In this document: piece after piece, positions 62,558-64,000 of the stretch | How the letters are laid out: each line of letters opens with the position of its first letter | How positions within the stretch are numbered: the stretch's first letter is position 1 | DNA from: Flavobacteriaceae bacterium | GTDB taxonomy: Bacteria; Bacteroidota; Bacteroidia; Flavobacteriales; Flavobacteriaceae | Reading direction: 5' to 3' | Assembly (NCBI GenBank): GCA_028280265.1 | Contig: JANQMD010000018.1 | Location: 1-64,000, forward strand | Length of the DNA stretch: 64,000 nt | Notes under the pieces: generated by a model | Told to the model about the DNA's origin: nothing | The model's input: the letters and a program-made list of their open reading frames with translations, nothing else | Databases searched by the model: none | Program-made: the position numbers and the translations under genes

Positions 62558-63250
62558 ATGGAATCACCCGATCATATAATCATCAATGGCCACAAACACA
62601 TTTCTTTTGAAACAGAATTATTTTCGGTGAGTGATTCGATAAAAAGAAGTAACGATTTCCATCATTGGTTAGACAAGAGAAGGTCTGTGCGAGATTTTTC
62701 TGAGCAACCTGTCCCTAAAGAGCTCATTGAAAATTTAATCAAAAGTGCTTCTACGGCACCTTCTGGAGCGCACAAACAGCCTTGGACATTTTGTGCCATC
62801 TCTAACCCGTTGTTAAAAGCACAGGTGCGCAAAGAGGCAGAAATTGAAGAAAAAGAAAATTATGAAAACAGGATGAGTGATCGTTGGAAAAGAGATCTAG
62901 AACCTTTAGCAACAGATATGCACAAACCTTTTTTAGAAGATGCACCTTGGTTAATAGTTGCTTTTAAAAAAGTGTATGAATTTGGAGAGAATGGAGAAAA
63001 ATACAATAATTACTATGTAAATGAATCTATTGGAATTGCTTGTGGTATGTTAATCTCTGCTATTCATGATGCAGGTTTGGTTACGCTAACCCATACACCC
63101 AGTCCAATGAACTTCCTAGCAAAAATTCTAAACAGACCTAAGAATGAAAGGGCTTTTTTACTACTTCCTATTGGCTACCCAAAGCTTCCAACCTATGTTC
63201 CAGATTTGAAAAGGAAGACTTTGGATAAGGTTGCTGTTTTTTATGAATAA
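62558..63250 (+). CDS. Iodotyrosine deiodinase-like nitroreductase
   Basis: This 230-residue FMN enzyme belongs to the nitroreductase superfamily and closely resembles iodotyrosine deiodinase (IYD). It has RRSVRDFSEQPVPKELI (FMN phosphate contacts) and STAPSGAHKQPWTF. The three residues that bind the zwitterion of halotyrosine in animal IYD are all kept at the right spacing: E98, Y102 (EEKENYENR) and K123. Later segments, YNNYYVNESIGIACGMLISA and GYPKLPTYVPDLKRKTLD, also match IYD. It lacks the N-terminal membrane anchor of animal IYD. It would dehalogenate iodo-, bromo- or chlorotyrosine. The gene is alone and bracketed by similar repeats. Confidence 0.85.
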   Translation: MESPDHIIINGHKHISFETELFSVSDSIKRSNDFHHWLDKRRSVRDFSEQPVPKELIENLIKSASTAPSGAHKQPWTFCAISNPLLKAQVRKEAEIEEKENYENRMSDRWKRDLEPLATDMHKPFLEDAPWLIVAFKKVYEFGENGEKYNNYYVNESIGIACGMLISAIHDAGLVTLTHTPSPMNFLAKILNRPKNERAFLLLPIGYPKLPTYVPDLKRKTLDKVAVFYE

Positions 63251-63704
63251 GGCAATGATCTACTTCTAATAAGCGTCATTTTGAAGTTATACAAAGTATG
63301 ACTGAGAAATTGTATTTTAATATACAGATTTCTCACCTCGCTGCCCTCGGTTCGAAATGACAGATGATAATATTTATGCTAAGTAACGTGAATTCACACA
63401 ATACTAATTGATTATCTGATGTTTAAACCTATTTTAACAAAAAAAGTAATGTCTTTCCAGTAAATCAGCCTCATGCCTATCGCCTGCCTGACAGCTAGGC
63501 AGGGCAGACAAGTGCGGTAGGATAAATTACTTAGAGTTTTCTTTTTTTAGATTTTTAAGAGTGTCTTTGCAATGATTTCCTGTGTCGAATTACGTTAAGG
63601 CAGTAAACTACATTGGTGCAAGCACACGATGTATTGGCAGAATACTAAGTGTTAATTTCGAGGCAAGTCTCGGAATATGAAACCCTTTGGCAGTGCCAAT
63701 AAAT
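63251..63704. other. Repeat-rich intergenic region
   Basis: These 454 bases contain the downstream copy of the flanking repeat (63281-63362, CGTCATTTTGAAGTTAT to TTCGAAATGACAG), a CCTGCCTG/CTAGGCAGG palindromic element (about 63482-63530), and an unexplained stretch (63580-63702) with short hairpins (CGAGGCAAGTCTCG, TTGGCAGTGCCAA). The last lies directly after the stop codon of the small membrane gene and could help end its transcript. I see no ORF of note. Confidence 0.5.
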
Positions 63705-63917
63705 TTACTTTTCTGTTTCCTTTAATTTCTTAACGTAATGCACCATAAAGTAAAATCCTAGGACCAATCCTAAAATTGGTAAAGACAATTCATTGTACAC
63801 ACCTTTAAATCCTTTAGATTCAACGACCTCCCAATTCACTAGGGAAAATGCAATTCCACCTACTATAGTCATTGATAGCATTAGAATAAAGAGTGTAGTT
63901 TTAGATGGTTTCCACAT
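63705..63917 (-). CDS. Small two-helix membrane protein
   Basis: This 70-residue protein starts MWKPSKTTLFILML and has two hydrophobic segments at about residues 8-28 and 45-62, ending in a Lys-rich tail (HYVKKLKETEK). No family is recognised. I place the start at the ATG at 63917; the frame is open 11 codons further but has no better start. It sits at the right end of the window, with a TTGGCA/TGCCAA palindrome just after its stop. Confidence 0.6.
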   Translation of the reverse strand: MWKPSKTTLFILMLSMTIVGGIAFSLVNWEVVESKGFKGVYNELSLPILGLVLGFYFMVHYVKKLKETEK

Positions 63918-64000
63918 AAGTACTAAAATTTGGTTATTTAACGAAAACATTGGCGTCCTACATTATCAATAGCAAAATACAAAGCTACTAATGCAACTCC

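Overview
The window is a contiguous piece of a low-GC chromosome from the Bacteroidota, most likely a (probably marine) member of the Flavobacteriaceae. The evidence is the gene content: a type IX secretion (T9SS) C-terminal sorting domain on a leucine-rich-repeat protein, a DUF5117-type metalloprotease, a DUF2490 protein, a GYDIA-family GHMP kinase with class II HMG-CoA reductase, and a fused SerB-SerA protein. The regulatory signals fit too: TAnnTTTG -7 boxes, few Shine-Dalgarno sequences, and compact hairpin terminators. I found no rRNA, tRNA, CRISPR array, transposase or prophage. Most genes are ordinary core genes; the unusual material is mostly in the gaps between them.

Layout. 1-9.7 kb: an RHS/YD-type surface protein (minus), a secreted zinc metalloprotease, a TIGR01777 epimerase, a short PiT-like membrane protein, and a small secreted-protein/DUF2490 pair. 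9.7-15 kb: a compact minus-strand operon, rsfS-ftsH-LUD-cdsA-psd-ACBP-YceI, joining ribosome silencing, membrane protein quality control and phospholipid synthesis. 15-19.2 kb: birA, a small SRPBCC protein with pyrE, a NUDIX hydrolase, and a SulP transporter. 19.3-24.6 kb: a subtilisin-like lipoprotein, a two-subunit molybdenum hydroxylase (IorAB type), and a bile acid:Na+ symporter-family protein. 25-28.4 kb: an M14 carboxypeptidase lipoprotein, coaD and ddl. 28.9-32.8 kb: a modular LRR-T9SS surface protein. 33-37 kb: an HI0933/BaiN-like flavoprotein, the GYDIA kinase, a broken GIY-YIG gene, and HMG-CoA reductase. 37-42.7 kb: an SPFH lipoprotein, a dipeptidyl peptidase IV with a POT peptide transporter, and a thioredoxin. 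42.7-47.5 kb: comEC, lpxB, a small membrane protein and surE. 47.7-52 kb: a DUF1579-like protein, the tail-specific protease, an OppC-type permease and a thioesterase. 52-56 kb: a quinone oxidoreductase, a flavin amine oxidase, a membrane-bound AraC regulator and a small winged-helix protein. 56.4-64 kb: the SerB-SerA fusion, a UbiA-like protein, gcvP, an iodotyrosine-deiodinase-like nitroreductase, and a small membrane protein.

Functional links. Dipeptidyl peptidase IV and the POT transporter form a peptide cleavage-and-uptake pair, alongside several secreted or lipoprotein peptidases (M10-like, S8, M14, S41). HMG-CoA reductase and the GYDIA kinase point to isoprenoid synthesis by the mevalonate route. 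The SerB-SerA fusion and GcvP belong to serine and glycine metabolism.

Most notable non-genic structure. Three repeat classes fill the gaps. (1) Heptanucleotide arrays in opposite orientation: 13 perfect GAATTAA units at 24565, and a graded 19-unit series at 32907. (2) Degenerate octamer-period arrays, many of them ending at gene stop codons. (3) Palindromic REP-like elements. One of these is inserted in frame inside the GHMP kinase gene, adding about 17 codons, and two others flank a frameshifted GIY-YIG gene. A pair of mutually exclusive hairpins sits directly upstream of a small ORF at 53201.
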